NCBI GenBank assembly: GCA_021790385.1 | Contig: JAJYDW010000015.1 | Span: 1-61,658, forward strand | Source of the DNA: Planctomycetota bacterium | GTDB taxonomy: Bacteria > Planctomycetota > Phycisphaerae > WQYP01 | DNA length: 61,658 nucleotides | Direction of reading: 5' to 3' | Part shown: positions 1 to 8,289 of the stretch, one piece after another | Layout of the letters: every line of letters begins with the position of its first letter | How positions within the stretch are numbered: the stretch's first letter is position 1 | The notes under the pieces: model-generated | Databases searched by the model: none | What the model was told of the DNA's origin: nothing | Seen by the model: only the letters and a program-made list of their open reading frames with translations | Made by a program: the position numbers and the translations under genes

Positions 1-128
1 GCTTTCATCAGGACGGCCACCATGGGCTGCATTTCAAGGGTGTGGCCACACCGGAAACGCTGACCCTGGAATTGCCGGTGCAGCGGCCCCAGGTTACGGT
101 ACCGGTGATTGAACTGTTTATGAAATAA
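1..128 (+). CDS. C-terminal end of an unrecognised protein
   Basis: An open frame runs in from the left edge and stops with TAA just before the carA ribosome-binding site. About 41 residues are visible, rich in beta-prone residues and Pro, with HQDGHHGLHFKG near the start and the end VPVIELFMK. No motif identifies a family. The 12-bp gap to carA suggests cotranscription. It could also be a chance open frame, since only 126 bases are seen. Confidence 0.4.
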   Translation, partial: FHQDGHHGLHFKGVATPETLTLELPVQRPQVTVPVIELFMK

Positions 129-140
129 GAGGCAAACTCT

Positions 141-1376
141 ATGGCAATCGGACATCAGGCGAAACTGGTACTCGAAGACGGCAGTGTGTACACGGGTACG
201 GCGTTTGGTGCCAGCACCACGCGCGTCGGTGAGACGGTCTTTAACACTTCGCTTAGCGGTTATCAGGAAATTCTTACCGATCCATCCTACACGGGCCAGA
301 TTGTTACCATGACCTATCCGCAGATCGGCAACTACGGCATTGCGGACTCTGACGACGAAGAAGCTCCCGGGCCGCAGGTGGAAGGATTTATCATCAAAGA
401 GCTTTCAGGGCTGGTGAGTAATTTTCGCTCGGTGGAAACGCTGGATGCGTACTTGCAGCGGCATGGCATTCCAGGTCTGGCCGGCATAGATACCCGGGCG
501 CTGGTGCGCAAGCTGCGTACGCAGGGGGCGCTCAAGGGTGTTATCTGTACAGATCCTGCACGCATAGAAGACGAAGCCGGCCTGCTGCGTGCGGCCCAGG
601 GCTGGTCGGGGTTGACCGGTATGGACCTGGTGAAAAAGGTAACACCGGGCCAGGTGCGGCATTGGGAGCAAAACAAAGGGCTATGGGCGCAGCCGAAGGA
701 CCACCGCGGGTCTGCGATTTTTTCCGTGGTGGCCATTGATTGCGGGGCTAAGCGGAATATTCTGCGTAACCTGGTGCAAAGCGGATGCCGGGTAACGGTG
801 GTGCCGGCCACGATGGGAGCCGATGAAATTCTGGCGCTGAAGCCGGACGGCATATTTGTAAGTAACGGTCCGGGCGATCCGGAACCGATTACGTATACGC
901 AAGATACGTTGCGGAAATTGATCGGCAAAAAGCCGATATTTGGAATCTGCCTGGGGCATCAACTGCTGGGTCTGGCGCTGGGTGCCAGCACCTACAAACT
1001 CAAGTTCGGCCATCGCGGGGGTAATCAACCGGTGCAGAATACCGGTACCGGCAAGGTGGAAATTACCGCACAAAACCATGGCTTTGCGGTGGATGCGGCC
1101 TCGCTGCGTAAAAAAGGGGGCGAGCCAACCCATATCAATCTTAATGACCAGACGCTGGAAGGCTTTCGCATGGCTGCCGAGCCGGTGTTCGCGGTGCAAT
1201 ACCATCCGGAGGCCAGCCCGGGCCCGCATGATTCCACCTACCTGTTTGATTGCTTTGTGCAGATGATGCGCACCGGTAAAAGTCCCACCGCGGAGGAAAT
1301 GAACCAGCAACAGCAGCGGCGCAACAGCGTCGAATTATCCGAAGGAGCACCCGATTCGGCGGGGGTGGTGCGTTAA
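141..1376 (+). CDS. carA: Carbamoyl-phosphate synthase small (glutaminase) subunit
   Basis: CarA hydrolyses glutamine and passes ammonia to the CarB subunit to make carbamoyl phosphate for pyrimidine and arginine synthesis in the cytoplasm. The N-terminal CPSase_sm_chain domain covers about residues 5-150 (LEDGSVYTG, GYQEILTDPSY). The class I amidotransferase domain covers about 195-380. Visible there are SNGPGDPEP, the nucleophile Cys270 in GICLGHQ, NHGFAVD, and His355 and Glu357 in QYHPEA. Length 411 aa is slightly longer than the usual 380 because of a Gln-rich C-terminal tail (about residues 385-411). The start is supported by AGAGG 8-9 bases upstream. carB is not in the window. The downstream gene is on the opposite strand and ends 5 bp away. 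Confidence 0.97.
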   Translation: MAIGHQAKLVLEDGSVYTGTAFGASTTRVGETVFNTSLSGYQEILTDPSYTGQIVTMTYPQIGNYGIADSDDEEAPGPQVEGFIIKELSGLVSNFRSVETLDAYLQRHGIPGLAGIDTRALVRKLRTQGALKGVICTDPARIEDEAGLLRAAQGWSGLTGMDLVKKVTPGQVRHWEQNKGLWAQPKDHRGSAIFSVVAIDCGAKRNILRNLVQSGCRVTVVPATMGADEILALKPDGIFVSNGPGDPEPITYTQDTLRKLIGKKPIFGICLGHQLLGLALGASTYKLKFGHRGGNQPVQNTGTGKVEITAQNHGFAVDAASLRKKGGEPTHINLNDQTLEGFRMAAEPVFAVQYHPEASPGPHDSTYLFDCFVQMMRTGKSPTAEEMNQQQQRRNSVELSEGAPDSAGVVR

Positions 1377-1381
1377 GAAGT

Positions 1382-2026
1382 TCAGGGGCGGGGAATTAAT
1401 TCGTTCGAGGACACAGAGTGGTGATTGATCTGCAAAAGGCGGATATGGGTAATCTGCCAGTTGCCGGGTTTTTTGTGGTCGCGCCAACTCAGCCGCCAGT
1501 AGGTCAGCACTGGGGTGCCATATTCGTGGCTATAGCTAAGGACATTTAATCGTACGTGTGCGTAGCGGCCGCGCCGTTGGATGCCCAGATAACGAATGTC
1601 ATTGGATGATAGATTCGCCTGCCGGAGTCGGTCGGTTATCAGCGCTTCGATCTGCGGGCGGTTGAGAGTGCCGAACATGGCCTGGGGAGCGATGTAACGC
1701 ATCATGCCTGCAACATTGCGATGCGTTGCTGCGGCGACAATGGCCTGGTTGGCGTGGATCAGTCGTTCGCGTGGTGTTACCACCAGCCACGCCACGAGAA
1801 TCCAAGCCGCAGTCAGCAGTAAAATCCCCAGGCTGGTCCATTGAATTTTGATGTTGTGGGTGATCATGCCGCGCCAGCCAAAGGCAACCGCTATGAGGAC
1901 CAGGCCGGCCGCATAAAGCCAATGCGTCTCAAAAAGCCAGTAGGCCACCGACGATGGAAAGGAACTCGGCAGGCGAAAAAAAGCCGGTCCGGGCAGCGGG
2001 GTAAGACCATAAGGGAGAACATTCAT
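1382..2026 (-). CDS. Two-helix membrane protein with NTF2/SnoaL-like tail
   Basis: About 214 aa from the ATG at 2026. Two hydrophobic helices are visible near the N-terminus (VAYWLFETHWLYAAGLVLI and GILLLTAAWILVAWLVV). An alpha+beta domain of about 120 residues follows. Its pattern (RLIHANQAIVAAATHRNV, later a series of beta strands ending in WQITHIRLLQI) resembles the NTF2/SnoaL-like fold, though no catalytic residues can be assigned. A longer GTG start at 2104 sits directly against the stop codon of the upstream lipoprotein gene and would allow translational coupling. I prefer the ATG because the extra 26 residues look like non-coding composition. The two genes probably form one unit. Function unknown. 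Confidence 0.7.
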   Translation of the reverse strand: MNVLPYGLTPLPGPAFFRLPSSFPSSVAYWLFETHWLYAAGLVLIAVAFGWRGMITHNIKIQWTSLGILLLTAAWILVAWLVVTPRERLIHANQAIVAAATHRNVAGMMRYIAPQAMFGTLNRPQIEALITDRLRQANLSSNDIRYLGIQRRGRYAHVRLNVLSYSHEYGTPVLTYWRLSWRDHKKPGNWQITHIRLLQINHHSVSSNELIPRP

Positions 2027-2104
2027 TGTTGGCCCATGGTGTAAAACGTTTGCGCCGCCATATCCGCCGAGGCTGCGATGGTTCGCGCGTGCGCCAGCCT
2101 GCAC

Positions 2105-2344
2105 TTAAGGCTGCGTGGCTGGAGTCGGCGAGGTACCGGTGAGGTTGTCGGATGGGGTGGCGTTGGCGGCATATTTGGCGGCCAGGGCGTTTTGATCTTT
2201 GAGGATACTCAAATTCACCGGCGGCAAAGCGATTCCCGTGAGGCCGTCATAACGCGGATTGTAAGCAGTGGATGAACTTCGGCTTTTACATCCGGGCAGT
2301 ACAGCCAGAGCTACAATCACCGGGGCCAGCCAACTAAGTTTCAT
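2105..2344 (-). CDS. Small lipoprotein
   Basis: A 79-aa protein starting at ATG 2344 with AAGGAG 8 bases upstream. The signal peptide runs MKLSWLAPVIVALAVLPGC, and its LPGC is a lipobox, so the mature protein should be lipidated on the Cys. The rest is short, Ser/Thr/Pro/Ala-rich and probably disordered (ending in TSPTPATQP). It is cotranscribed with the two-helix membrane protein that follows at 1382-2026 and divergent from the cupin gene. The 228 bp between 2345 and 2572 should hold both promoters. Function not recognised. Confidence 0.75.
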   Translation of the reverse strand: MKLSWLAPVIVALAVLPGCKSRSSSTAYNPRYDGLTGIALPPVNLSILKDQNALAAKYAANATPSDNLTGTSPTPATQP

Positions 2345-2572
2345 AGCAAACTCCTTACCTGCATCGAAGAACTCACGCCAACGGGCAATAACCCAACAAC
2401 CTGCTGCATATAGAGTATCGCTGAACCGCCGCCGCGCCAAGTTTTTGGTTTTGCCACAAACAGCGAAAAACGCCAATGGAATTTGCAGCTCATTTCGGTG
2501 AAAATGTTTTGGCGCGATGCCCCGGCGCCATTGGGTGTTTTGGTCGCATCAGGTTTCCTCAAGGAGTTCAAC

Positions 2573-3019
2573 ATGATTACCACAGATCTGGCAACGAGTT
2601 CGGGACGCGTGTATCCCGCTCGGCGTCGAACCGTCAACCTTGTCGGCGGCGCTTCTGCCATTCAAGCCAAAAACTTTGCCATGGGGTTTGTAACTCTGGA
2701 GCCGCATGGCGGGCAGGTTCCCTGGCACAACCAGCAGCAGGAAGAAATTTACCTGGTGCTGGAGGGGGAAGCGGAAATGTGTTTGGGAACAGAGCGGCAG
2801 GTGCTCAAATCAGGACAGGCGGTTTTTATTCCGCCGGGTGTATTTCACCAGATAACCAACATCGGCTCTGCGCCGATGAAAATGATCTACTGCTACGGCC
2901 CGGCGGGTGATGTGGCCCATTGGCGGCAGGAATTGGATGGCACGCTGCCGCGTGCCGGAATCGAAGCTCCGCCGTTACCGCAGGGCGCACAGCCACAATG
3001 TACGGCCAAAGCGAAGTAA
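2573..3019 (+). CDS. Single-domain cupin protein
   Basis: 148 aa, cytoplasmic by appearance. Cupin motif 1 is partly kept (GGQVPWHNQQQEEIYLVLEG: one His, an Asn in place of the second His, and the Glu). Motif 2 fits the consensus well (GQAVFIPPGVFHQITN, with PPG, His and Asn). The core (about residues 40-118) is a small beta barrel that usually binds a divalent metal, here with at least three ligands. The ATG at 2573 follows AAGGAG at 7-base spacing. An upstream in-frame start at 2483 is poorly supported. Such proteins can be sugar-phosphate isomerases, dioxygenase-like enzymes or small-molecule sensors, and nothing here selects one. Confidence 0.85.
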   Translation: MITTDLATSSGRVYPARRRTVNLVGGASAIQAKNFAMGFVTLEPHGGQVPWHNQQQEEIYLVLEGEAEMCLGTERQVLKSGQAVFIPPGVFHQITNIGSAPMKMIYCYGPAGDVAHWRQELDGTLPRAGIEAPPLPQGAQPQCTAKAK

Positions 3020-3079
3020 CCGACGGCGACGGATGAGACTGCAGGGTATAAGAAGTTAAGATATAACCAAGGCCGGGCT

Positions 3080-3853
3080 TTAAGGCGAAACGATGGCCTG
3101 TGGATTGGTCGCGGCAATTCTTTGACGCGCGGCCAAGGCCTCGGCATAAGTCTGGTATTGACCGGACTGAACCACGAACAGCCGCCGTCCTTTGGAAACC
3201 TGCATCAACACCACTGCGGCAATGCCCTGGCTTTTCAAGGCGTTGGCTTCGGCCCAGGCGGGCTGGGAATAAATATAGGCCCCATACTGAATGGCGAAGT
3301 GAGTCAAGGCCATTCGGCTTAAAGCCACGGCGGCCAGAGGACTTTGCGAAAAACCACCGGCAAGCTGGGCGTAGTAGGTACGTGCCTGATTCCAATGGCC
3401 GGTATTCTGCAAAGCTGTGGCGACGCGAAACAGCATTAATGGGCCGGGTGCGGCCGCGGGATCCAGGTGCAGGGAGTTAAGATAAGCTGTGGCGGCTGCG
3501 GCGTAATTGCTTTTTACAAAGGCCATATCGCCCAGGGCCTTGTAACTTTTACCCAGCAAATCGGGACGATGGCTTAGCGAAATGGCCTGGCGGTAATCCG
3601 CGGCGGCACCGGCCAGATTGCCGCGGGCTTCGCGGGAAATAGCACGCAGGTAATAGGCCTCATCCAAGGCGGAACTGCCGGGGTTTTGCATGATGAATTG
3701 ATTGGCCACATTGGATGCGGCGGAATAATCATTGGTACGATAATCCTGGTAGCCGGTGTTCAGGTTGAGCCTGGATGGAGGGGCAGCACAGCCGCTGAAA
3801 AAAATCATCCCGCCCAGCAGGCTCCAAACCAAAATATGTTGTGACAATTTCAT
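3080..3853 (-). CDS. Lipoprotein with TPR-like repeats and a SPOR-like C-terminus
   Basis: 257 aa. The signal peptide ends in a lipobox (MIFFSGCAAP), so the protein is expected to be anchored in the outer or inner membrane. Residues about 35-180 form helical TPR-like pairs (YLRAISREARGNLAGAAADY, YKALGDMAFVKSNYAAAATAY). The last 75 residues (FAIQYGAYIYSQPAWAEANA, then LFVVQSGQYQTYAEALAARQ) match the pattern of a SPOR peptidoglycan-binding domain. The start at 3853 follows AGGTG at 5 bases. A GTG at 3859 is the alternative. Proteins of this build usually act in cell-envelope assembly or division. The role here is inferred from domains only. Confidence 0.8.
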   Translation of the reverse strand: MKLSQHILVWSLLGGMIFFSGCAAPPSRLNLNTGYQDYRTNDYSAASNVANQFIMQNPGSSALDEAYYLRAISREARGNLAGAAADYRQAISLSHRPDLLGKSYKALGDMAFVKSNYAAAATAYLNSLHLDPAAAPGPLMLFRVATALQNTGHWNQARTYYAQLAGGFSQSPLAAVALSRMALTHFAIQYGAYIYSQPAWAEANALKSQGIAAVVLMQVSKGRRLFVVQSGQYQTYAEALAARQRIAATNPQAIVSP

Positions 3854-4296
3854 AGGCACACCTGTTTTTACGGCAAGGAGGCCAACATGGACACCGTTGC
3901 ACTGTTCATTGATAGCGATTCATTCCGCCACAATCTTCCGGATGCTGTGGTCCAGCGGCCCATGCCGCCATGGCCCCGTCGCATGCGGCGACGTTCTGGC
4001 CACATGTAACATTCCGGGGTCTTGGCTATTATGGCATCGTTTGATCGATCTGACTACCGTTGCTGCAAAAATTTTTTATGTCCCATGCCTGCAGCCATCT
4101 GCGACGTTGGTTTCCCAGGCTGGCAAGCTACCACTGCGGTGCCTGGCGCATGCTCCGGGCCATGTTGGCGTTAAGCAGATAGCTGCCATCACGCCGTAGT
4201 TGTTATACGGAAGCATCATTCATCCATGGACTCCACTCAACTGGTGGTAGGCCATACCTTGCGTATACGATCGGACCGCGTCACGCGGGCGGCGTT
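3854..4296. other. Intergenic region, no gene seen
   Basis: 443 bp between two minus-strand genes. It must contain the promoter of the SPOR-like lipoprotein gene. A short imperfect hairpin (CGTCGC-ATGCG-GCGACG) lies near 3978-3994. The open frames here have no ribosome-binding site or protein-like composition, and I do not call them. Confidence 0.5.
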
Positions 4297-5100
4297 CTAT
4301 CGCGAGGCGAAGCGCTTGTTTGCCAGGTATAAGTCAAAAATTACCCGCACGCGATTATGGCCGCGGATCAAACCAAAAAAAGCGGTAGGCGGCGTGACGC
4401 CGAAGTTTCGCATCAGCACCCTTGAGGTGGCGTGGATGCGGTAGCCTCCGGCGGCAAGTTTCTGCACGTACATATCGGTGTCCAGGTTGCGCGTTATTCC
4501 GGCCAGCGTCAGTTTACCCAGGACCCGCAATTTGAGGCGGGGCGTTGCGGAGTTTTTGTTCCAGAATAACCTGGCACTGACCACGCGCGTAAAGGTGTAA
4601 CGGATTGTCGGATGGGCTTTGGCCTTGAGCGCATGCCACATGTCATGATCCATGCCGAAACTGTTGCCATCCAGCGATGTAACCGGAATTGATAATTCTC
4701 CGATAGCCGGTTTGCGCACCGGCAGGCGCAAAGGCGGCGCGATTCCCGGACGCGCCGTCTGAATGGAATTAAAAAATGTGGCCAGCGCCGTGCGGTCGGT
4801 GGGAAGAATCAACTTTCCTGAAACGTGTTTGCTTTTGCAGGACCAGGTCCCGATGGTGGCGGTGCCCCTGAGTTGTAATCGGCTTTGTGCGGTAAGCACA
4901 AAGTAGAGTGGTGCTGGGGCGTTTTGCGGAGATGATAAAACTGACTTGTGCCCGGGGCCGTGGGGTATGCATGAAGTGGCTGGCACAACACCGCCCGCCA
5001 GGGCCAGAGCCGCCGGAAAAATCAGCGGAACCAGTCGCCGCATTGCGGCGGATAAGGCCCACGTGTTGCGGGCAAATGGTTGGCCCCGGGCGCAAGTCAT
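4297..5100 (-). CDS. YceI-family secreted protein, divergent copy
   Basis: 267 aa with an N-terminal export signal (MRRLVPLIFPAALALAGG is the hydrophobic core). It is followed by a YceI-like lipocalin-type beta barrel from about residue 65 to the C-terminus (SRLQLRGTATIGTWSCKSK at the start, FGVTPPTAFFGLIR near the end). YceI proteins are periplasmic and bind isoprenoid or amphiphilic lipids such as polyprenyl chains. It lies 17 bp downstream of a second YceI gene with the same end motif, so they are probably ancient duplicates in one transcript. ATG 5100 is chosen over TTG 5106 because AGGA lies about 9 bases upstream. ATG 5043 would give a tighter signal peptide but has no visible ribosome-binding site. 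Confidence 0.82.
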   Translation of the reverse strand: MTCARGQPFARNTWALSAAMRRLVPLIFPAALALAGGVVPATSCIPHGPGHKSVLSSPQNAPAPLYFVLTAQSRLQLRGTATIGTWSCKSKHVSGKLILPTDRTALATFFNSIQTARPGIAPPLRLPVRKPAIGELSIPVTSLDGNSFGMDHDMWHALKAKAHPTIRYTFTRVVSARLFWNKNSATPRLKLRVLGKLTLAGITRNLDTDMYVQKLAAGGYRIHATSRVLMRNFGVTPPTAFFGLIRGHNRVRVIFDLYLANKRFASR

Positions 5101-5117
5101 AAACAAAGGTCCTGTAA

Positions 5118-5795
5118 TTACGCACCGGCTTTAACCGCCAAAGGCCAGGTTGCGGTGATGGTAATGGTATTGCCGGATCGAATGACGCCGAACATGGCAG
5201 TGGGCGGCTTAACCCCAAAATCCGTCATCTTGAGTTTCGTCGTGGTGGTAATGCTTAAGCCCCCATTGGCCAACGGCGTAATGGTCAGCGCCAGAGGAAT
5301 GGTTTTTGTAACGCCATTCACTCTTAATGTGCCCACCGTTTTGAAAACCGCCGGAGTTTTATCCCCGGCCGGGCGGGTCAGAAGATGCGCCGTTTTGAGT
5401 TGATACGTGATAAAAGCGTGGCGTTTCAGGTGCAGCGCACTGTACATCGTATCATCCATACCGCTCCCCTCGCTGCTTTTCAGCGAGTTGACGGCAATGA
5501 CCAGATGAATGGATTGCAATTCCATGGCGGCCTGACCACGGCCGGTCCATTTTCCGGTCAAGACGGCATTTCCCGTCAGGGTGGTACTTTTGACGGTCCA
5601 GTTATGAAAAGTGGAAGTGCCGTTGATGACCACGCGGCCGCCGGTGGTGGTACGGTATTGGGTTGCGGCGGCTGGGGCGACTGGTATGAGAACCGCGGCC
5701 GCGAAAAACAATGCGAGAATTGCACCTCCAAGGCCCCGCCGAGCCGCCCGAAGGCGGCTCGGCGAAGCCAGAGACATGTGATAAAACATGAACAT
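5118..5795 (-). CDS. YceI-family periplasmic protein
   Basis: 225 aa. A signal peptide (GGAILALFFAAAVLIPVAPAAA) is followed by a complete YceI barrel. Visible motifs are INGTSTFHNWTVKS, SLKSSEGSGMDDTMYSAL, LRVNGVTKTI and FGVKPPTAMFGVIRSGN. The first resembles the classic start of the family (S-x-F-x-x-x-H). The predicted ligand is a long isoprenoid or other lipid. The start at 5795 has GGAG at 7 bases and lies 14 bp after the stop of the porin gene. The three genes (porin, YceI, YceI) therefore read as one operon. Translation may also start at TTG 5819, overlapping the porin stop. Confidence 0.9.
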   Translation of the reverse strand: MFMFYHMSLASPSRLRAARRGLGGAILALFFAAAVLIPVAPAAATQYRTTTGGRVVINGTSTFHNWTVKSTTLTGNAVLTGKWTGRGQAAMELQSIHLVIAVNSLKSSEGSGMDDTMYSALHLKRHAFITYQLKTAHLLTRPAGDKTPAVFKTVGTLRVNGVTKTIPLALTITPLANGGLSITTTTKLKMTDFGVKPPTAMFGVIRSGNTITITATWPLAVKAGA

Positions 5796-5808
5796 GATCA
5801 AACTCCGC

Positions 5809-7443
5809 TTAGAAGCCAAATGAAATTTCCATCACTGCGCCGTTGAAGCCAGGGTTAAAGTGGCCCACAGCGCCATCCACGGAACCGACGTTGGCACCGA
5901 AGCTGTGATACTGCTCCTGGACATACTCGATCTTGGTGAGCAGGCTCTTGGTCAGCCAATAACCCGCGCCAACCTGGATGCGATCCACCCATCCATTGGT
6001 ATCCACGCCATTAACCGCACCGGCAAAGGCATAGCTGTATTGCGCCGCGAGGTACAGTGCGGGGGTGATGTGATACACAATGTTGGATGAGCCATACAGC
6101 CATCGCTCCGCCGGCGTGCCGATGCCGGTCTGATTGGCCTGCGAGTCCTGTGTCCAACCGACATAAGAATAGCTTTCCCATGGCCATTTCTCGTAAGTGA
6201 TATCGCCTTGGGCGGCGAAAACGTGACGGCCGGCTTGCGGGGCGATCTGTCCGTCATCATCCGTAGGACCAAAGAGATTGTTGTACGGTTCACCGCTGCG
6301 GGTTGCGGCAAACAGGTAAGAAACATTACTTGAATCGCCCATATCGGCGTAATATACCGATCCTGAGAGCCGCAGGTTTTTGGTGGGATAGCCCCAGATT
6401 TTGCCGTGGAAGCCCGGGCCGGCACCGTAATTAAAGTGGCCGGTGGTACCGCCGTTCGACACGCCGAAAAGCCAGTAAACCGGGCCTTTGACGCTGTAGA
6501 CTTCGCCGCCGATTTCTTCGGTGCTCGGATCCACCAGTGGATTGCCGATCAACGGGTTATTCTGCACCCACGCATTATTCGATCGGTGATAATTGTTGTC
6601 GCCGAAGTCAATGGTAAACGCTCCGACCTTCACATTGATGTAATCCATAAGCTGGTTGATTGAGCTGTTGGGGGATAATCCGGGCAACTGCTTAAATACC
6701 AGCCAGCCTTCATTGCCATAAGTGGTGCTCGGATGGCCCGGCGTGGCAATATAGAAATCGGCAAACATGTCAAACTCGTGCGGCACCGTGGCATAGAGAG
6801 ACAAGTCTGCATAGGGGGTCTGGAAATTGGGGTTCAAGCCGGCCGACGGATGGATATTATAAAGCTGCAGGGCCTGAAAACGTCCCACCGTCCAGAAGCC
6901 CATGTACAGTTTCATGTTCCCATATTGGGCGATTTGCATGTGCATGTCCGGCCGCATGTGATCGGGATTTTCATCCACAAATGAGGACAAAAAGTGCTCC
7001 TTAGTCGGTGGCGCAAATAGATTGTTGATTGTCTCACTGATGTTGTTGGAAGAACCGGAGCTTTGTGTGGCGGTAATCTTCTGGCTCTTGGCCAGCACCT
7101 GGTTATAAAGGCGCTTAACCGCCTCTTCCGTGGCCTGTTGGCTTGTGGATGTGGCTTGCGCCTGCTCTGCTTTGAGCCTGGCCTGCTGTTTTTTCAGCTC
7201 GGCCTGTTGTTGTTTAATTGCAGCTTCCTGTTTTTTCAGGGTTGCCTGGGCGTTTTTTATCGCCGCCACATCTTTGGAGACGTTGGCCAATTCCTGTTGC
7301 ACCTGCTTGTACTTCTGCTGGAGGCTCTGATAATCCGCCGCAGTCGGTCCGGCCGCGTCGGCCCCCCAAGTCACCGCGACGGGCATGCAGGCCATGGCCG
7401 CCGCTAGAACCACCAACTTCCAACCTCTGTCTTCTCGTTTCAT
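5809..7443 (-). CDS. Outer-membrane porin with N-terminal coiled coil
   Basis: 544 aa. Signal peptide (VVLAAAMACMPVAVTWGADA) followed by a Gln/Lys/Ala-rich coiled coil at about residues 38-115 (KQEAAIKQQQAELKKQQARL). From about residue 140 to the end it is rich in aromatic and alternating beta-strand residues. It ends in an aromatic residue (VMEISFGF), the usual signal for assembly of an outer-membrane barrel. The coiled coil resembles the periplasmic anchor of trimeric porins that tether to the cell wall, although no SLH domain is seen. It is the first gene of a unit with two YceI proteins. Substrate unknown. AAAGGA lies 8 bases before the ATG. Confidence 0.8.
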   Translation of the reverse strand: MKREDRGWKLVVLAAAMACMPVAVTWGADAAGPTAADYQSLQQKYKQVQQELANVSKDVAAIKNAQATLKKQEAAIKQQQAELKKQQARLKAEQAQATSTSQQATEEAVKRLYNQVLAKSQKITATQSSGSSNNISETINNLFAPPTKEHFLSSFVDENPDHMRPDMHMQIAQYGNMKLYMGFWTVGRFQALQLYNIHPSAGLNPNFQTPYADLSLYATVPHEFDMFADFYIATPGHPSTTYGNEGWLVFKQLPGLSPNSSINQLMDYINVKVGAFTIDFGDNNYHRSNNAWVQNNPLIGNPLVDPSTEEIGGEVYSVKGPVYWLFGVSNGGTTGHFNYGAGPGFHGKIWGYPTKNLRLSGSVYYADMGDSSNVSYLFAATRSGEPYNNLFGPTDDDGQIAPQAGRHVFAAQGDITYEKWPWESYSYVGWTQDSQANQTGIGTPAERWLYGSSNIVYHITPALYLAAQYSYAFAGAVNGVDTNGWVDRIQVGAGYWLTKSLLTKIEYVQEQYHSFGANVGSVDGAVGHFNPGFNGAVMEISFGF

Positions 7444-7780
7444 GGCTTGGTTCCTTTCCTAAAAAAGCCACCCGCCCGGAGCGATACACACGGTCGCCAC
7501 AAATCATCGGGCGTACATTGTGAAATTTTTCACAAGCTATCGCGCTAATCAGCGCGAGCCATGTATTTCACGACATCCAGCATGACGCGAATGTGATCCG
7601 GGCAGAATCAGGAAAGTGCCGCAATAGATGGTAGGGAAATCAATGTGTTTATAAATAGCTGAATCAGCTATAATCAGGTAATTGTTTTAGTTATACCGGG
7701 TGATGGTGGAGGGCGAAATCGGTTATTCTGTGATCAATGCACAAAGCGGCACGCTGCGGAAAAATTGGGGCGGTAGTAGA
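7444..7780. other. Promoter region of the porin/YceI unit
   Basis: 337 bp with no gene, AT-richer than its surroundings. It lies upstream of the porin gene and downstream of the carboxymuconolactone-decarboxylase-like gene. It contains a strong 17-bp palindrome (7655-7671), listed separately. Confidence 0.5.
7655..7671. promoter_or_regulatory. 17-bp palindrome, candidate operator
   Basis: ATAGCTGA-A-TCAGCTAT: perfect 8-base arms around one central base, in the intergenic region upstream of the porin gene. The size and symmetry fit a dimeric repressor site. No bound regulator can be named. A TATAAT overlaps its right end on the plus strand, which may be accidental. Confidence 0.45.
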
Positions 7781-8194
7781 TCATGAGCCTGCGTGGTGAT
7801 TTCGTCCCGCGGTTCCTGCGCCGGATCTGGCCACTACCTCAAAGACCGGTTCGGCGTCGCCGATAACGCGGGTGGCCATGGCAAAGCGGACGATCCGCAC
7901 GGTCTCCAGGAGTTTCGCGCGGGAAATGCCCTGAAGTACGGCCTTCTCCGTGGTGGCCCGAATGCATTCGTGGCTCGAACCCGCCAGGGCCGCCGCAAGG
8001 TAAATCAGGGTGCGCGTTTCATCATCCAAAACATGAGAATCATGGGGCATGGCATAGGCTTGTGATCGGAGATGTTCATAGATCATATCCGGATCCACCT
8101 GTGCCAGATGTTCGACGGTGGCGGGCAACCGGCCAGTCGCCTGGCGCATTCGCTTGAGGATGTCCGGCAGATTCGGGCGGGTGGGGGCTGGCAT
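7781..8194 (-). CDS. Carboxymuconolactone decarboxylase / AhpD-like protein
   Basis: 137 aa, all-helical, no export signal. The central part (DDETRTLIYLAAALAGSSHE, CIRATTEKAVLQGISRAKLL, ETVRIVRFAMAT) follows the CMD-domain pattern, with one Cys next to a His-Glu. The CxxC pair of true AhpD reductases is absent. Family members act as decarboxylases, as disulfide-linked antioxidant proteins or as uncharacterised helpers. Start supported by AGGAGA 6-7 bases upstream. It lies downstream of the response-regulator gene with about 95 bp between them, possibly in one transcript. Confidence 0.78.
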   Translation of the reverse strand: MPAPTRPNLPDILKRMRQATGRLPATVEHLAQVDPDMIYEHLRSQAYAMPHDSHVLDDETRTLIYLAAALAGSSHECIRATTEKAVLQGISRAKLLETVRIVRFAMATRVIGDAEPVFEVVARSGAGTAGRNHHAGS

Positions 8195-8289
8195 GCGATC
8201 TCCTATTAAAACTTAGCGCCATCTACACTGTGATTCCTGCGCCTGTTGACCGTACGGGCCAGGCGCGTCATTTATCGCCCATGCCTGAT

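Noticed and set aside
3756..4444. Plus-strand frames around the SPOR-like lipoprotein promoter and the YceI gene end
   Set aside because: Mostly antisense to real genes, no ribosome-binding sites and no protein-like pattern.
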